DNA of 64,000 nt, from NCBI GenBank assembly GCA_039105265.1, contig JAPFFF010000060.1:558001-622000 (forward strand). The letters run 5' to 3'. Source of the stretch: Tritrichomonas musculus. Taxonomy: Eukaryota > Parabasalia > Tritrichomonadida > Tritrichomonadidae. The translations under genes were made by a program, and so were the position numbers. Shown here one piece after another: positions 49,290 to 60,051 of the stretch (positions within the stretch are counted from its first letter, which is position 1; each line of letters starts with the position of its first letter). The notes under the pieces are model-generated. The model had not been told where the DNA came from and did no database searches. It was given only the letters and a program-made list of their open reading frames with translations.

Positions 49290-50685
49290 GAAGATTGGAT
49301 ACCTTTAAGCAAAAGAGAGAAACTCTCAATCCGCGAAAGCTCGCAAGGTCTGCTGGAGCCTTCTTCAACCAAGCAAACTTGAGCCTGATTTTCCAACTGT
49401 CGACGCCAAACATGACAAAAATCGGCATCGCAGGCACAGCAGACGCCTGCGTCTTCCTCGCTCGCATCGTTCGCGTGTTCTTCATGCAGCCGACATTCAG
49501 CGCCTTCGCTGGCCAGCGCACTCGCAAGCGGGGCGAAGGAGGATCTACTTGGTCGTGCCTGCAGCCTTCTGCCCCGTCGGCATGCTCGTTGCCGCCTTCT
49601 CGGATGAAATAGGCTCGCCCATCGGCGGGGAAGCCGCATGCAAAAAGTGCAACAGCTGCCGTCTTCGTCATTTTCATTCTCCTCTGGTTCGCCGGCGCGT
49701 CCGTCTGCGGCGGCCCGATGAGGGCAATCTTGTCTGACAACTGCACCGACTCTCAGCAAGTCTGGATGTAGAACATCTACAACATCGTCGGCACTGTCAC
49801 GGGCATCCTGACAAGCCTCCTCGGAACCTTCGAAGTCAACAAATACGTCGGCTTCCACGACAACGAGACTTTCCTCCTGGTTTTCGGAATCGTTGTCGGA
49901 TTCGCCGCATTGCTCGTCACTTGCATCGCAACTCCCGAGGAGCCTCGGCTCCAGAAGCCGGAAGACGCGAGGAAGCCAATCGCAGAGCTCGCGCACACAG
50001 TCAGAACAATCCCGAAGCCGGCCCTCGTCGCCGACGCATTCTTCATCGCAAGCAGCCTCATGAGCTACGAAAAGGGCGTCTGGGAGTCTGCTTTCTGCGT
50101 GCAGTGCCGCTACGGCAGCGCGAACGCAACATTCGACTCGCCTCAGAGAGGCCTGTGCCAGGACGGGCTCTCGTTCTTCTTCACTGCGAACTTGGTGCAC
50201 AGCGTCGTCAGCTTCGCCTGCAGCTGGATCGGCACGCTCGTCGCCAAAAAGCTCGGATGCAGGTTGCCGCTTTCATCGCCGCTGCACTCTTCTCAGCCGG
50301 CCGGATCTTGGCCATGCTCGCCAGGGACAAGTGCGCGTGCATGCTCTTCTGCGTATTTTTGTTCGGCGTTACAACCGCCGTCGCGCAGACAGCCCCGGGC
50401 GCAATCGCCGCACCGGCCCCATCGTCGCTCGGAGCTCACCTCGCAATTTTGAACTCGTTCAACGTCGTTGGCCCAATTTCCGCAAATGCCGTCGTCGGGA
50501 TGGGACTCGGAAATCTCTGGAAATTCGGGCCGAGGTTCATGATCGGCTCTGGCATCGCCGGCGGCGAAATTTCAGTTGTAATGAGCTGGTTCATCATCAT
50601 TCCTTCACGTGCAATTGAAAACTCTGATGAAATAAGTTATGATGAAGAATCTTCATATGGCTCTGATCATCCCGACTCCTTGTAA
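49290..50685 (+). pseudogene. GC-rich GPH/SLC45-type sugar transporter relic
   Basis: In successive frames the plus strand parallels the intact transporter at 61195-62628: FFNQANLSLIFQLSTP (first helix), RTRKRG then a frame change to VVPAAFCPVGMLVAAFSDE, then FVIFILLWFAGASVCGGPMRA, an in-frame TAG, NIYNIVGTVTGILTSLLGTF, NETFLLVFGIVVGFAALLV...ATPEEP, DGLSFFFTANLVHSVVSFAC, a frame change near 50255, and CMLFCVFLFGVTTAVAQTAP to a normal-looking tail (SDHPDSL). At least three frame changes and one stop make it a pseudogene. GC content is well over half, against less than a third around it, with codons ending mostly in C or G. A truncated copy lies at 11712-12560. The composition may reflect an ancestral highly expressed or laterally acquired gene; I cannot tell which. 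Confidence 0.85.
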
Positions 50686-50751
50686 AGTTCCACAATAAGT
50701 AAAAATAAATTTCATGGAAATCTTTGCCTTTTTTTTATTTCACATTTCATC

Positions 50752-51303
50752 ATGATTTTTTTTTTTGTAAAGTGGTTTCAAAAACGATAATCCACTTAGC
50801 AACGAGTTTTCATTGAAATGTTTTCAAAAAGTTAAACTTTTTATAAGAGGTGGATAATCTTTTTTGGAAGCACTTTATTTAAGAAAGCATTGAATTACCA
50901 TCAATTATATTAAATAATTCCATGATAAAATATGCTAATTAAATTTTAAATCATTATAATAAATGAAATAATAATGAAATGGATATAAAATTCAATACCA
51001 ATATAATAAATAAGATATTTTCTTCTTTTAACAAAAAAAACATTAATACAGAATCACCTTTCCCAATAATCAGCATATAAATTTATTATTGGGAAGAAAT
51101 CTGATAAAATAATGCTCAATTAAATATAGGTATTATTAATCATAAATACATTTTTTTATAACATTACTTTCTTACTCTTCTTTTGTTTAAAAAACATGAT
51201 TTTTTTAAATTTTCAAAATCGTATATCTTGATATTTAAATAATAATTAAACAAAAAAATGGAGTCAACCTGTTTCTTTAATTTTTTTATTAAATTAAATA
51301 AAT
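50752..51303. other. AT-rich intergenic sequence
   Basis: No gene recognised. The first bases are the 3' flank shared with the truncated transporter copy. Confidence 0.5.
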
Positions 51304-51867
51304 TTATAGGTATAATGTTCCTTTTCCAACCTCTTGTGCCTTATCTGCTCCACATAATTTTTCAATTAATGCAAGAGCAAATTTATGTGCTGTTCCGGCA
51401 CCACGAGAAGTAATAATATTTCCATCAACAGTAACTGGGTCTTCTTTTCTATTTCCACCATTTTCTGTAATTTTCTTGTCTGGTCCAGGATATCCGCAAG
51501 CATTCTTTCCTTTGAGAAGTTGTGCTGCTTCTGCAAGGATAAATCCTGGTGCTGCACAAATTGCAGCAACAACTTTTCCTGCTTTGTTATGTGCATGAAG
51601 TGCATCAATAACTTCTTTTGTCTTTGCGAGGTTAGTTGTTCCTGGAAGACCACCTGGACATATTATACCATCGAATATTTGTGTATGAACATCATTAAAT
51701 TTAACATCTGCTTTGAAAGTAATACCATGAGAACCTGTTACGTCTAAATCATTGGTTCCAACGGAAGCAAGTATAACTTCAGCTCCAGCACGACGCAAAT
51801 AATCAATTGGGCAAGTTGCTTCTACTTCTTCGAAGCCTGGTGCAAGTAAAACAAGAACTTTTACCAT
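51304..51867 (-). CDS. DJ-1/PfpI family protein
   Basis: 187 residues from the chosen start MVKVLVLLAPGFEEVEA, which is the normal beginning of the family. The frame is open for 24 more codons upstream, but these give a hydrophobic, AT-coded extension unlike the family. The nucleophile elbow VVAAICAAPG carries C104 and the partner Glu is E16; GGLPGTTNL and TSRGAGTAHKFALALIE are further landmarks. DJ-1 proteins act in oxidative-stress defence, as chaperones or as glyoxalase/deglycase enzymes. The conserved His of human DJ-1 (THPL) is not kept here (ACGYPG), so a classical triad is lacking. Expected in the cytosol. It is divergent in sequence from human DJ-1 but of normal length. Confidence 0.92.
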   Translation of the reverse strand: MVKVLVLLAPGFEEVEATCPIDYLRRAGAEVILASVGTNDLDVTGSHGITFKADVKFNDVHTQIFDGIICPGGLPGTTNLAKTKEVIDALHAHNKAGKVVAAICAAPGFILAEAAQLLKGKNACGYPGPDKKITENGGNRKEDPVTVDGNIITSRGAGTAHKFALALIEKLCGADKAQEVGKGTLYL

Positions 51868-51975
51868 ATTATTAATTTGATTTAATAATCCAAATATTTG
51901 ACTGAAAAAATAAAAACGAAGAAACTTTTTGAAAAACAATTTTTCTTAACATAAACAAACATATATATATTATAA

Positions 51976-52009
51976 TATAAACCATTTTTTTTAAAAAAAA
52001 TGGTTTATA
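51976..52009. repeat. 34-bp perfect palindrome
   Basis: TATAAACCATTTTTTTT joined to its exact reverse complement without a spacer, centred at 51992/51993, between the DJ-1 gene start and the importin-beta gene end. A possible cruciform; no known role. Confidence 0.85.
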
Positions 52010-52206
52010 TAATCACAAATCACATTATGCAAAATTTTGAGAGGCTGATTCAAAAAGTTATTAATCATTCAAAATATCAAAATATAAATTTTGACACCAA
52101 TTTATTAAGTTCAAAGCTAACATATCAGTTTATTCACCAATTCAAAAGACAAATAAAAAGAAAATATATAAATAATATAAACGTTTTTATTTACTTTCAA
52201 AATCAA

Positions 52207-54819
52207 TTAAATACTTTCAAGCTGAGATCTTAATTCTTTTGCTCTTTTAACGCATTTTAAATTCTTACTCTTTTTAATAATTTTCTTCAAGTAATTCTTA
52301 ATATTGTTGTGATTTAGGGGGATATTGTAAGTTCTTGCTACTTCCTTATTTTTAATTGCGCTATCGAGAAACAATATCAACGAATAGTCGATATTTGAAG
52401 ACTTGAAGGTCTCAGGTTTAATATGAATTCTAAACTCGAACAAAGTATCGATATTATTTTTGTTAGTGATAAAAGCATCATCATCACTAAACGTCTCCAA
52501 AATAGTTCCTGCCAAATAAATGACGCCTTCGAAATAGACGCTCATTGTTGCAACGTCTCTAGGATCATCTGGATTATATCTGAATTGAGTGTAATTTCTA
52601 ACGACTCCCATTAATCTATCTCTTAATTCATATATACTTTCGGGTGGACTATGCTTCACTATATCGCCAAGTGTCATCATTTGCTGATAGACAGCAATCT
52701 CAGGCAATTGATCTTTCTCGATATTAATTAGGACCAAGTTGCAGAAAGGTGCAGCGTATTGTTGCATCACACTCTCGGCTGATCTGAAAAGATCACCAAT
52801 TGCCAATGCGCTTTCTAAAATAAGGTCAGAATTATCAGATGATTGTGCATCATACAAAAATTTAACAAGAGCATTCGCATATGCTGCTGAATGTCGACCT
52901 GCAGCGATAATCAAGTTACCTATTGTTTTCACAAGATTAGGTATATCTGACATCTTTGGTAAAAACGCACTCAAATACGTGAAAACTTCGTCTATAAAGG
53001 CTTCGTTCTCAGGATTGTTATTGACCATCTTACGAATGGTGAAAATGACAATTCCGAAGATTTCTAACATCGTCGATAAAAAGGCAACCATATCTGCTGA
53101 GAAATTCTGTCCTTCTTGCATAATTGTCAATGATTCGCGAATTCTGTTAAAGACAACTAATGCAAATTCTTTGCGAACTTCAACAGTGTTTATTGCTGAA
53201 TTACGACAAGTTGTACAAATTGCCTTCTTTACGTAAAGATCCAATTTAGAGTTAATTATATCAGTACGATTAAATTGAAGCCAAAGTGGATTCAATATTG
53301 AATTCAAAATGACTGGATTTGAAAGAGGTGTGTTTGAATTATCTTCAGAAAACTTGCTCACAAAATTCTTAATAATAATCGTGCCACTAATTGCTTGTGT
53401 TTTGTCTTCTTGCTGTAGTAATTGCGACGCAAAAGTGACAACAAATTGAACTTCGCTTTCCATGTCTTCCATAAACGAATACTTCTTAATGAAGGACGCT
53501 ATAAATGACTGCGTGTAGAGACGAACGTTTATATTCGGATCTTCTGCAAGATTGTTCAAATCAGATCGAATTGAATGAACATAATCAACTACATTATCGC
53601 CTATGCGTAAAACTGAATGAAGCGCAATAATGGCTGAACAACGAACCTTCCAATTTTCATCTGCTTTTCGTTCATTGAAATACGCTTGAATGACATTCAA
53701 GACAAATTCACCATCAAAAATGGTGAATGCTTTCAATGCACGATACGTGTAATAACTTAAGGAGTCATCGTTCGTATCAAACTCAAAAGTGTCATTAATA
53801 AACACTAAAAATGGAACGATAGAAACCGTGAAATTTTGTGAACAAGTTTTCGTAAAATTGGGCTCATCACTTGGGTACTCTTTCGATATGATGTCATCTT
53901 CATGTTTGGCACATTTTCTGAGGAACGATAGGGCCATCTTTTGGTAATCAATGTTGCCTGATTGAAGGTCTTGTGTGATAGCTTGAGCTATCTCTGTAAT
54001 TGGGTGTGGAAAGATCTTTTTGTAGATCTTTTTGAAAGTAATTAAAAAGAACTCGTAGATGCTGTAATGAAGCTCATTATCAAGAACATTAAAGTTGGAT
54101 AATAAGGCTTGAATTGTCGTTTCTGTAAGTTCAAAATTGCGAGTATAATTGTGGAAAAAAGTGGTCTTAAATGAGTTCGTTAAAAGTTGGACTGCAGCGG
54201 TTTTCATGGGAGGGGGAGTGTCTTGTTGTAATACTTGAAAGGCTAGTAATGAAACTATATTTAAAGCTTTTTCGCGTTCGGCTGAATATCGGGGTCTGAT
54301 GAAGGCTGGGATGGTAAATGCATCACTAAGAGTTTGTAAAACTCCCATTACAGCGGATGATCCATACGTTCGATCTTGACAAATTTGAACTAAAATATCG
54401 AAAAATTCGGGCCAATTTTTGGGATATTCTAATTGAGCGACTAAAGCTAGCGTAGATGAGGCGGCATTACGTAATTGATCGCCTGGAAACATAATTCCTC
54501 GTAACAGGGCTTGCTTTAATTGATTTCTTTGTTCTTCTGGCATCGAATTCCAGAGATTATTAATATAATCGAATCCGTAACAGCGAGTTAATCGTAGAAC
54601 ACTTTTAATCGAAAGAATTGCTATCATGGCTTGGTTATCGTTAACATCTGGGAGTAAAACAATCTGCGCTGAATATAATAAAAAAAATTCTTTATTTTCC
54701 TCTTTAAATTTTATAACGATATTATTGGCTTCTTGAACTTTGTCTAACTGTGCAGTGCTGGTGGCGGATGAGGCTATGATATTAACAGCTCCTAAAAATT
54801 GATCAAAAGATAATTCCAT
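52207..54819 (-). CDS. Importin subunit beta (karyopherin-beta1-like)
   Basis: 870 residues, close to importin-beta1 (876 in human, 861 in yeast Kap95). It is helical throughout, made of HEAT repeats. The N-terminal Ran-binding region shows LWNSMPEEQRNQLKQALLRG, then QLRNAASSTLALVAQLEYP and NWPEFFDIL, the typical R..AS...A..E.P...WPEL sequence of the family. The middle has NWKVRCSAIIALHSVLRIGD and DPNINVRLYTQSFIASF, matching the HEAT 9-11 region of importin-beta. It carries cargo-bound importin-alpha through nuclear pores and is released by Ran-GTP. The start is supported by an initiator box 26 nt upstream. Intact. A different karyopherin class is possible but less likely given the length and N-terminus. 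Confidence 0.85.
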   Translation of the reverse strand: MELSFDQFLGAVNIIASSATSTAQLDKVQEANNIVIKFKEENKEFFLLYSAQIVLLPDVNDNQAMIAILSIKSVLRLTRCYGFDYINNLWNSMPEEQRNQLKQALLRGIMFPGDQLRNAASSTLALVAQLEYPKNWPEFFDILVQICQDRTYGSSAVMGVLQTLSDAFTIPAFIRPRYSAEREKALNIVSLLAFQVLQQDTPPPMKTAAVQLLTNSFKTTFFHNYTRNFELTETTIQALLSNFNVLDNELHYSIYEFFLITFKKIYKKIFPHPITEIAQAITQDLQSGNIDYQKMALSFLRKCAKHEDDIISKEYPSDEPNFTKTCSQNFTVSIVPFLVFINDTFEFDTNDDSLSYYTYRALKAFTIFDGEFVLNVIQAYFNERKADENWKVRCSAIIALHSVLRIGDNVVDYVHSIRSDLNNLAEDPNINVRLYTQSFIASFIKKYSFMEDMESEVQFVVTFASQLLQQEDKTQAISGTIIIKNFVSKFSEDNSNTPLSNPVILNSILNPLWLQFNRTDIINSKLDLYVKKAICTTCRNSAINTVEVRKEFALVVFNRIRESLTIMQEGQNFSADMVAFLSTMLEIFGIVIFTIRKMVNNNPENEAFIDEVFTYLSAFLPKMSDIPNLVKTIGNLIIAAGRHSAAYANALVKFLYDAQSSDNSDLILESALAIGDLFRSAESVMQQYAAPFCNLVLINIEKDQLPEIAVYQQMMTLGDIVKHSPPESIYELRDRLMGVVRNYTQFRYNPDDPRDVATMSVYFEGVIYLAGTILETFSDDDAFITNKNNIDTLFEFRIHIKPETFKSSNIDYSLILFLDSAIKNKEVARTYNIPLNHNNIKNYLKKIIKKSKNLKCVKRAKELRSQLESI

Positions 54820-54842
54820 TTTTTTTTCAATTATTAAACGAA

Positions 54843-54847
54843 AATGA
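54843..54847 (-). promoter_or_regulatory. Initiator box of importin-beta
   Basis: TCATT on the minus strand, +1 A at 54845, 26 nt before the ATG. Confidence 0.6.
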
Positions 54848-57042
54848 AGAATTAATGACCATCAATTTTTTCATTCAAATTTATCGAGCATATGCTAGTT
54901 TTTATCAATTTAAAAATTTTCATATTTTCTCTCAAATTATTTTTTCTATACTTATTTGATCAATCAAAGTTAAAAGGAAGTTCCTGCTTTTTTAAAATGA
55001 TTACTTATTTCATTTATTTATTCAAATATTTTTAATATTTTATGCATTTATATTTAATATTATTTAAAATTTTCAAAGTTCTTTAAGAATAAAATTAGGA
55101 TATTTGACTAAAAACATTTTTGCTTCCTTTTCACTTTCCAATTCAATTATCGACTTTTTCGATAATCTGACCATTTATATTTTTTTCACATTAGATAGCG
55201 ACTTCACATGTGATTTTTATTACTATAACAAGATTTATAATCAATATATTTTAATTTGTTTTTAAAAATATAATACTGAACTTTTTTTTTTTCTTGATTT
55301 ATTAATAATAAAAATATAAGAAAATAATAGATTTTACCCAAAAATAAAAGATAGATTTTTATATTATTTGAAATTTCAAGCTATATCATATAATTAGATT
55401 TTAATTCAAATTTGCATATTATTAAAAGTCAATGATGAATTTATAATTGGTACAATTTAGATGAAAACGAACTTAATTTTCCCATTAATGTTTATATGAT
55501 GCATTATTTTAAGATAATTAAATTTATTATTTAATAAAAATGAAATTACATATTTTGTATTAAATCAATCTAATAACTTTAAATATTCTTAAAACTCAGG
55601 CTTTAAATGACCATTTAAGAATATTTAAATATTATATAAATATATATTCTTATATTATATTATATTAAATATATTCTTAAAAATATAGAGGACATGCCAC
55701 TTTTTTCGACAGCTTAACTTTTTCTGTGATAATAAAATGACATCTTGATTGATTAGGACATTTTAGATTTTTTGAAATAACGGATTAAGAAATTTTAATG
55801 AGAATATATTTTAATAAAAGTAATGTTACTTGTCATAATTATTTAACAACTGTGTTGCATGTGAATAATGTTGTTTAATAATGATCTACAATTCAAACCT
55901 TCCCAAATAGAAAGGCAATTTCTCAGAAAAAGTTTCACTTTTAATCAATTTGGAAAATAGATATTTTAATGTTTAAAAGTCCTACTCCAAAAGCGAATTT
56001 TGATCCAATAACTTTATCAGGCATGAAAATACCAAAGAATCATAATAGTAATATAGATAGATAAATTTCAAGTATAGTTAAAACATAGTTAAAGATCCTT
56101 ATTCGTTTTATGTTTTAAAGAGATACGAAAAAAAAGAGCAACTACAAGTATTTCTGACTTTATTTTGGAATAGGATCAATGGTATACTAATAATGGTGAT
56201 CTATAAAATCAAAAAGAAGGTTAAAAAGAAATTATTCAATAACTTTTATTTTTTATTGCTCAAAATGTGATGCCATGTTTTCTCTTTGAATAAAATTGCA
56301 TAAAAGGTCCTAAATTCGATGAAAATACTCCTTATTATTTAAAATTAGAAGCACTCAGTGTTCATTGTATAACTTATATCTTTTTAAATAATGAAATTCA
56401 ACGCAAGCTTCATATTTGCAAGTATATTTTAAAACCTATTTTTTTGAAAAAGATACAAAATATTTGAATATTTAATCTCACATAAAATTCAATATCAACG
56501 TCATTTCAACAAAACCTTCTCTTAAATATAAATTAAAACTATAAGAATAAAGTTTCTTGAAACATAATATATATTGAGTTATTAATAAATTTTAAAATCA
56601 TACAAAATTTCCTCAGAAAGTTTCCCATTTAGAAAAGAAAAAACCATTCAATTTTAGAGTGTCAAAATTCCCATTTAGTAAGGCAAAAAAATAAATCTAA
56701 AAAACAAAAATAAAATGTAAATATCTCAAAATTTTTTCTATAAACTTAATTATTTTTTTTAAAAAATAATTAAATAACATTATAAATAATACATTTTTTT
56801 AAAATCGAAAAATCAAATTTTTCTATTCAAAATTTCCCAAATACAGTATCAGGAAAAACCGGGTGAATGTAGGAAAAACTCGGTGACACATTCAAAATAT
56901 TCTTAAGGCTTTCAAATTTAGAATGATAATTAAAGATAGTAATTCAAATTTTGTATAGAATTAAATGATGAGGTGACTATTTGAATATAATTGAATAATA
57001 GATAGCCAAATATCTTTTGAATTTTAAAATTTTGTAAAATAT
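54848..57042. other. Long gene-poor stretch
   Basis: 2.2 kb, very AT-rich. One plus-strand frame near 56245-56430 runs about 60 codons without a stop (FDENTPYYLKLEALSVHCIT), and SPTPKANFDPITLSGMKIPK is readable near 55980. These may be scraps of a decayed gene, unidentified. Otherwise nothing. Confidence 0.4.
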
Positions 57043-58510
57043 ATATAGTTGGTGGACATAATTCTGTTTTGGAGACATAATTATGTTTTCACATCATTTC
57101 TATATATTCAAATTGGACGTTTAAAAAAACAATTGTAGAACAATCAATATCATATTGGATACATTCTATTCCCCGATTTTCATTCACTTTTATCAAACTA
57201 AATTTGATCATAAATATGATATCGAATTTTTAATTTCTGAATATTTTTTTATTATTTGAAAAAAATATAATTTACTCTTCATCTATAATTAAAATGTATC
57301 ATTATTATTTATTGAAATAAAATAGATAATTAGAAAAAATGGTTTCATTTTCATTTCACTACTCAAAAAACTCATTTCATATCACATTTCATGCTTTTAC
57401 TTTAAAAAAAAGGTTGTTTTAATTTGCTCTAACATAGATATTATTTTAGAATATAATGTATATATTATAATTTAGAAAAAAATTTATTGAAATAATAATT
57501 ATATAAAAAGAAAAAGTGTTTTCAAAATATGACAAAAATCAATCATACAAAATTACTAATTTTGAAAAATGAGTTTATTTTATTTCAAATTAGATGCAGT
57601 ATTAATCATCTATATGATGCATATAATATATTAAATATAATAATATGGTTGAAAAAGAATCAATCTTGGAAAAATTTCATTTTTCTTTTTTTCATTCAAA
57701 ATCATTCATAAATCACACATGCATAATTGATATGATTTCAGAATTACATTATTTGATAACACATACAATGAAATATATTATTAATCCTCTAAAAATCATT
57801 GTTGCCCATCAAGATTTCAGGTTTTTCTAAGAAATATACAAATTTCACTTTTTTATTTTTTCTATTATAATAGCATTAAAAATAGCAATTAATCAATAAA
57901 TATTAGGTAAGTATAGAAGAACTATTAAAATAATGAAAATAATTTCTCAATGTCTAAAATTGAAAGTCTTTTTAAGTTATTTCAGAAGTTACTCTTTTTC
58001 ATTAAGGTAATAGATCTTGAGTAGAACCACCAATTTTATTCTTTCAATATCATTATACTATATGCATTATATCTAATATTTAAATAAAAATTTAAAAGTT
58101 TTTATTTTTTATTGGAAAAAAACAAAAAAGTGATATGATTTTTAACTTTATTTTGTGCATCAAAATTTTCTTATATGAAAGTTTTTAGATATCAATTATC
58201 TGACAAAATTATATCATTACTGATTATGAATTAATGATATTATTATTAAATCCCAAGTTTCAATTATTGAGAATAAAATAAGCATTTTGACTTTTTTTTA
58301 CATTAATGGCAAAATTTCATATAAATCACAAATATAATAGCTCATTTAATTAAATAATGATGTACATTAAATACATTAATAAGGTATATAATATTATCAA
58401 ATTATCTTTAAAAAGTATTGAGAAAAATGTGTTTTATTTTTGTGTATCATTCAAAAAGTTGAGCAAACATGATTATGTCCCAAAAACATAATTATGTCCA
58501 TCAACTATAT
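57043..58510. mobile_element. 1.47-kb element with about 48-bp inverted repeats
   Basis: ATATAGTTGGTGGACATAAT at 57043 and its inverted partner ending at 58510 match over about 48 bp with a few differences; both contain two GACATAAT motifs. A TA target duplication, as in mariner-like elements, is possible but not provable. The inside holds no recognisable transposase. The right end is only 12 bp before the initiator box of the next gene. Confidence 0.72.
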
Positions 58511-58521
58511 TTTTTTTTGTT

Positions 58522-58526
58522 TCATT
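58522..58526 (+). promoter_or_regulatory. Initiator box of the small gene at 58544
   Basis: TCATT (in TTTCATTTTTTATT), +1 A at 58524, 20 nt before the ATG. A strong match. Confidence 0.6.
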
Positions 58527-58543
58527 TTTTATTTAACTTTAAT

Positions 58544-58895
58544 ATGGAACTTCCTCCACAACCAGTAAAACATTTTTTAAACAATGGAACAATAAGTGAA
58601 CAAAATGCTTATTTTTTAGCTATGATGGACCCAAATTTTTGCCATGCTCAATCATTTACAGAGCAAGTTGGTATTTTATGTTGAAAATGTAAATGGTGAA
58701 ATACGTCAAACAGCTCGCTTTGATTTTGGTCAATGCAAAAATGTTCGCTATTACCAAGCCGATTACATTAATGAATTAATATCAAATCAACAAGCATTGT
58801 CTCCAATTCAACAAATGATTATTCAAAATAATTCTTCTCACCAAGAAAAAGAATATTTCAGAATAAAAATACCTACATTCCAAAACAACAATTGA
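58544..58895 (+). pseudogene. Small unrecognised gene with one frame change
   Basis: From the ATG at 58544 (MELPPQPVKHFLNNGTISEQ) the frame runs 46 codons to a TGA at 58682. An overlapping frame takes over at about 58665 with LVFYVENVNGEIRQTARFDF and continues to 58895 (PTFQNNN). Both parts have a similar codon style and the second lacks a good start of its own, so one gene of about 117 residues with a single frame change near GAGCAAGTTGG (58660-58672) is likely. Alternatives are a sequencing error or a frameshift used in translation. No family recognised. A clear initiator box precedes it. Confidence 0.6.
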
Positions 58896-59485
58896 TACTT
58901 AATATAAATAAACAACATATCTTATTTTTTTTAATATTATTTTGAAATAATTTTAGCATCTCAATTATCTTTTTGAATATAATTTAGTAATGAACAAGCA
59001 AAATACAAAATAGCTAAATTTCGGGCACTATAATAAAAACACTAAAAGATAATTAAACATTTTTCTTATTTAAAGTATATACAAAAAGTTAGAAAAGTAA
59101 AAAAAATTCAATTCGATAACTTTTCTTCTTCTGAATTTTTATGAAAACAATGATTCAAAAAGATGATTAATTCTGAATAATCAGAAAAATTGATAATTAG
59201 GTTTTTAATTTTGACTTTTTCTATCAACGCTACATTCAATATTTTTACACCTCATAAATATTTAAATGCGTCACCAAGTTTTTCCCACAATCACCTCGTT
59301 ATTCCCGTTACTGTAGTAAGGCAATTAATTCAATTTTTGGCGGGGAAAAACAAAAACGCCGATAACCAGTTTGAATGGGTATTCAAAAAAAGTTTTTAAA
59401 AAGTGGATTGAGAAGATTGAGAGGCTTTCCCATTTTGCATGTCCAACCCTGTATGTCCACAAACTGGACCCGTGGATTTTAAGGT
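58896..59485. other. Intergenic sequence
   Basis: AT-rich. A 69-codon frame (59190-59399) begins with a hydrophobic stretch but matches nothing and has no promoter box. Not called. Confidence 0.45.
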
Positions 59486-59832
59486 ACTGATTAACCAAAA
59501 GAGACTTTTTGTAAGGACATTCAAAAATTGAAAGAAAATATTTTTTTCTGTCAATTATTTTTATTTTTGAGAGAATTAAAAAATAAAATTATTTTTAATC
59601 TTTTTTATATTTTTTCATAATTTTTACCGAGGCTACATACCGCCTAGCGGGCGTCGAGCGAAGCCGAGACCGCGCGGCTGGCGGTAAGAATCGGTAAAAA
59701 TTATGTACCATAAAAAGATTTAAAAATCTTTTTATTTTTTTATATTTTCTCAGATAAAAAAATTGAAAGGTAAAATTATTCTCATTCAATTAATTGAATG
59801 CCCTTACAAAAAGTCTCTTTTGGTTAATCAGT
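59486..59832. mobile_element. 347-bp foldback MITE with GC-rich core
   Basis: Terminal inverted repeats ACTGATTAACCAAAAGAGAC... of about 39 bp with one mismatch. Inside, CATAATTTTTACCGA and its exact complement bracket a 60-bp core of very high GC content (about 59635-59695), itself flanked by TACCGCC/GGCGGTA. The whole element can fold as nested stems. No coding capacity; no target duplication recognised. Confidence 0.85.
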
Positions 59833-60051
59833 CCCAAATCAACTAGCTTATCAAGTTTTTTTATGGGTATACTTATGAAAACATGAATATATTCAATAAC
59901 AATTTGAAATGAAACTTTCAGATCAATTTCATAAAAATAAAATTGAGAAGAATTCTTAAGGCTACGTTATTTTTATTGAATTTTTTTTCATATAATTTCT
60001 CAAAAAGTTAAAATGATTGTCCGTTTTAGAATGATTTAACATAAAAATAAA

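Noticed and set aside
49259-50200. A 313-codon minus-strand frame over the GC-rich transporter relic
   Set aside because: GC-rich sequence has few stops in any frame; the plus strand shows transporter homology, this one shows none.
52000-52233. 77-codon plus-strand frame beginning at the palindrome
   Set aside because: It overlaps the end of importin-beta and has no support beyond being open.
57529-57830. Two 60-codon plus-strand frames inside the 1.47-kb element as a transposase
   Set aside because: No catalytic DDE/D spacing or other transposase feature is visible.
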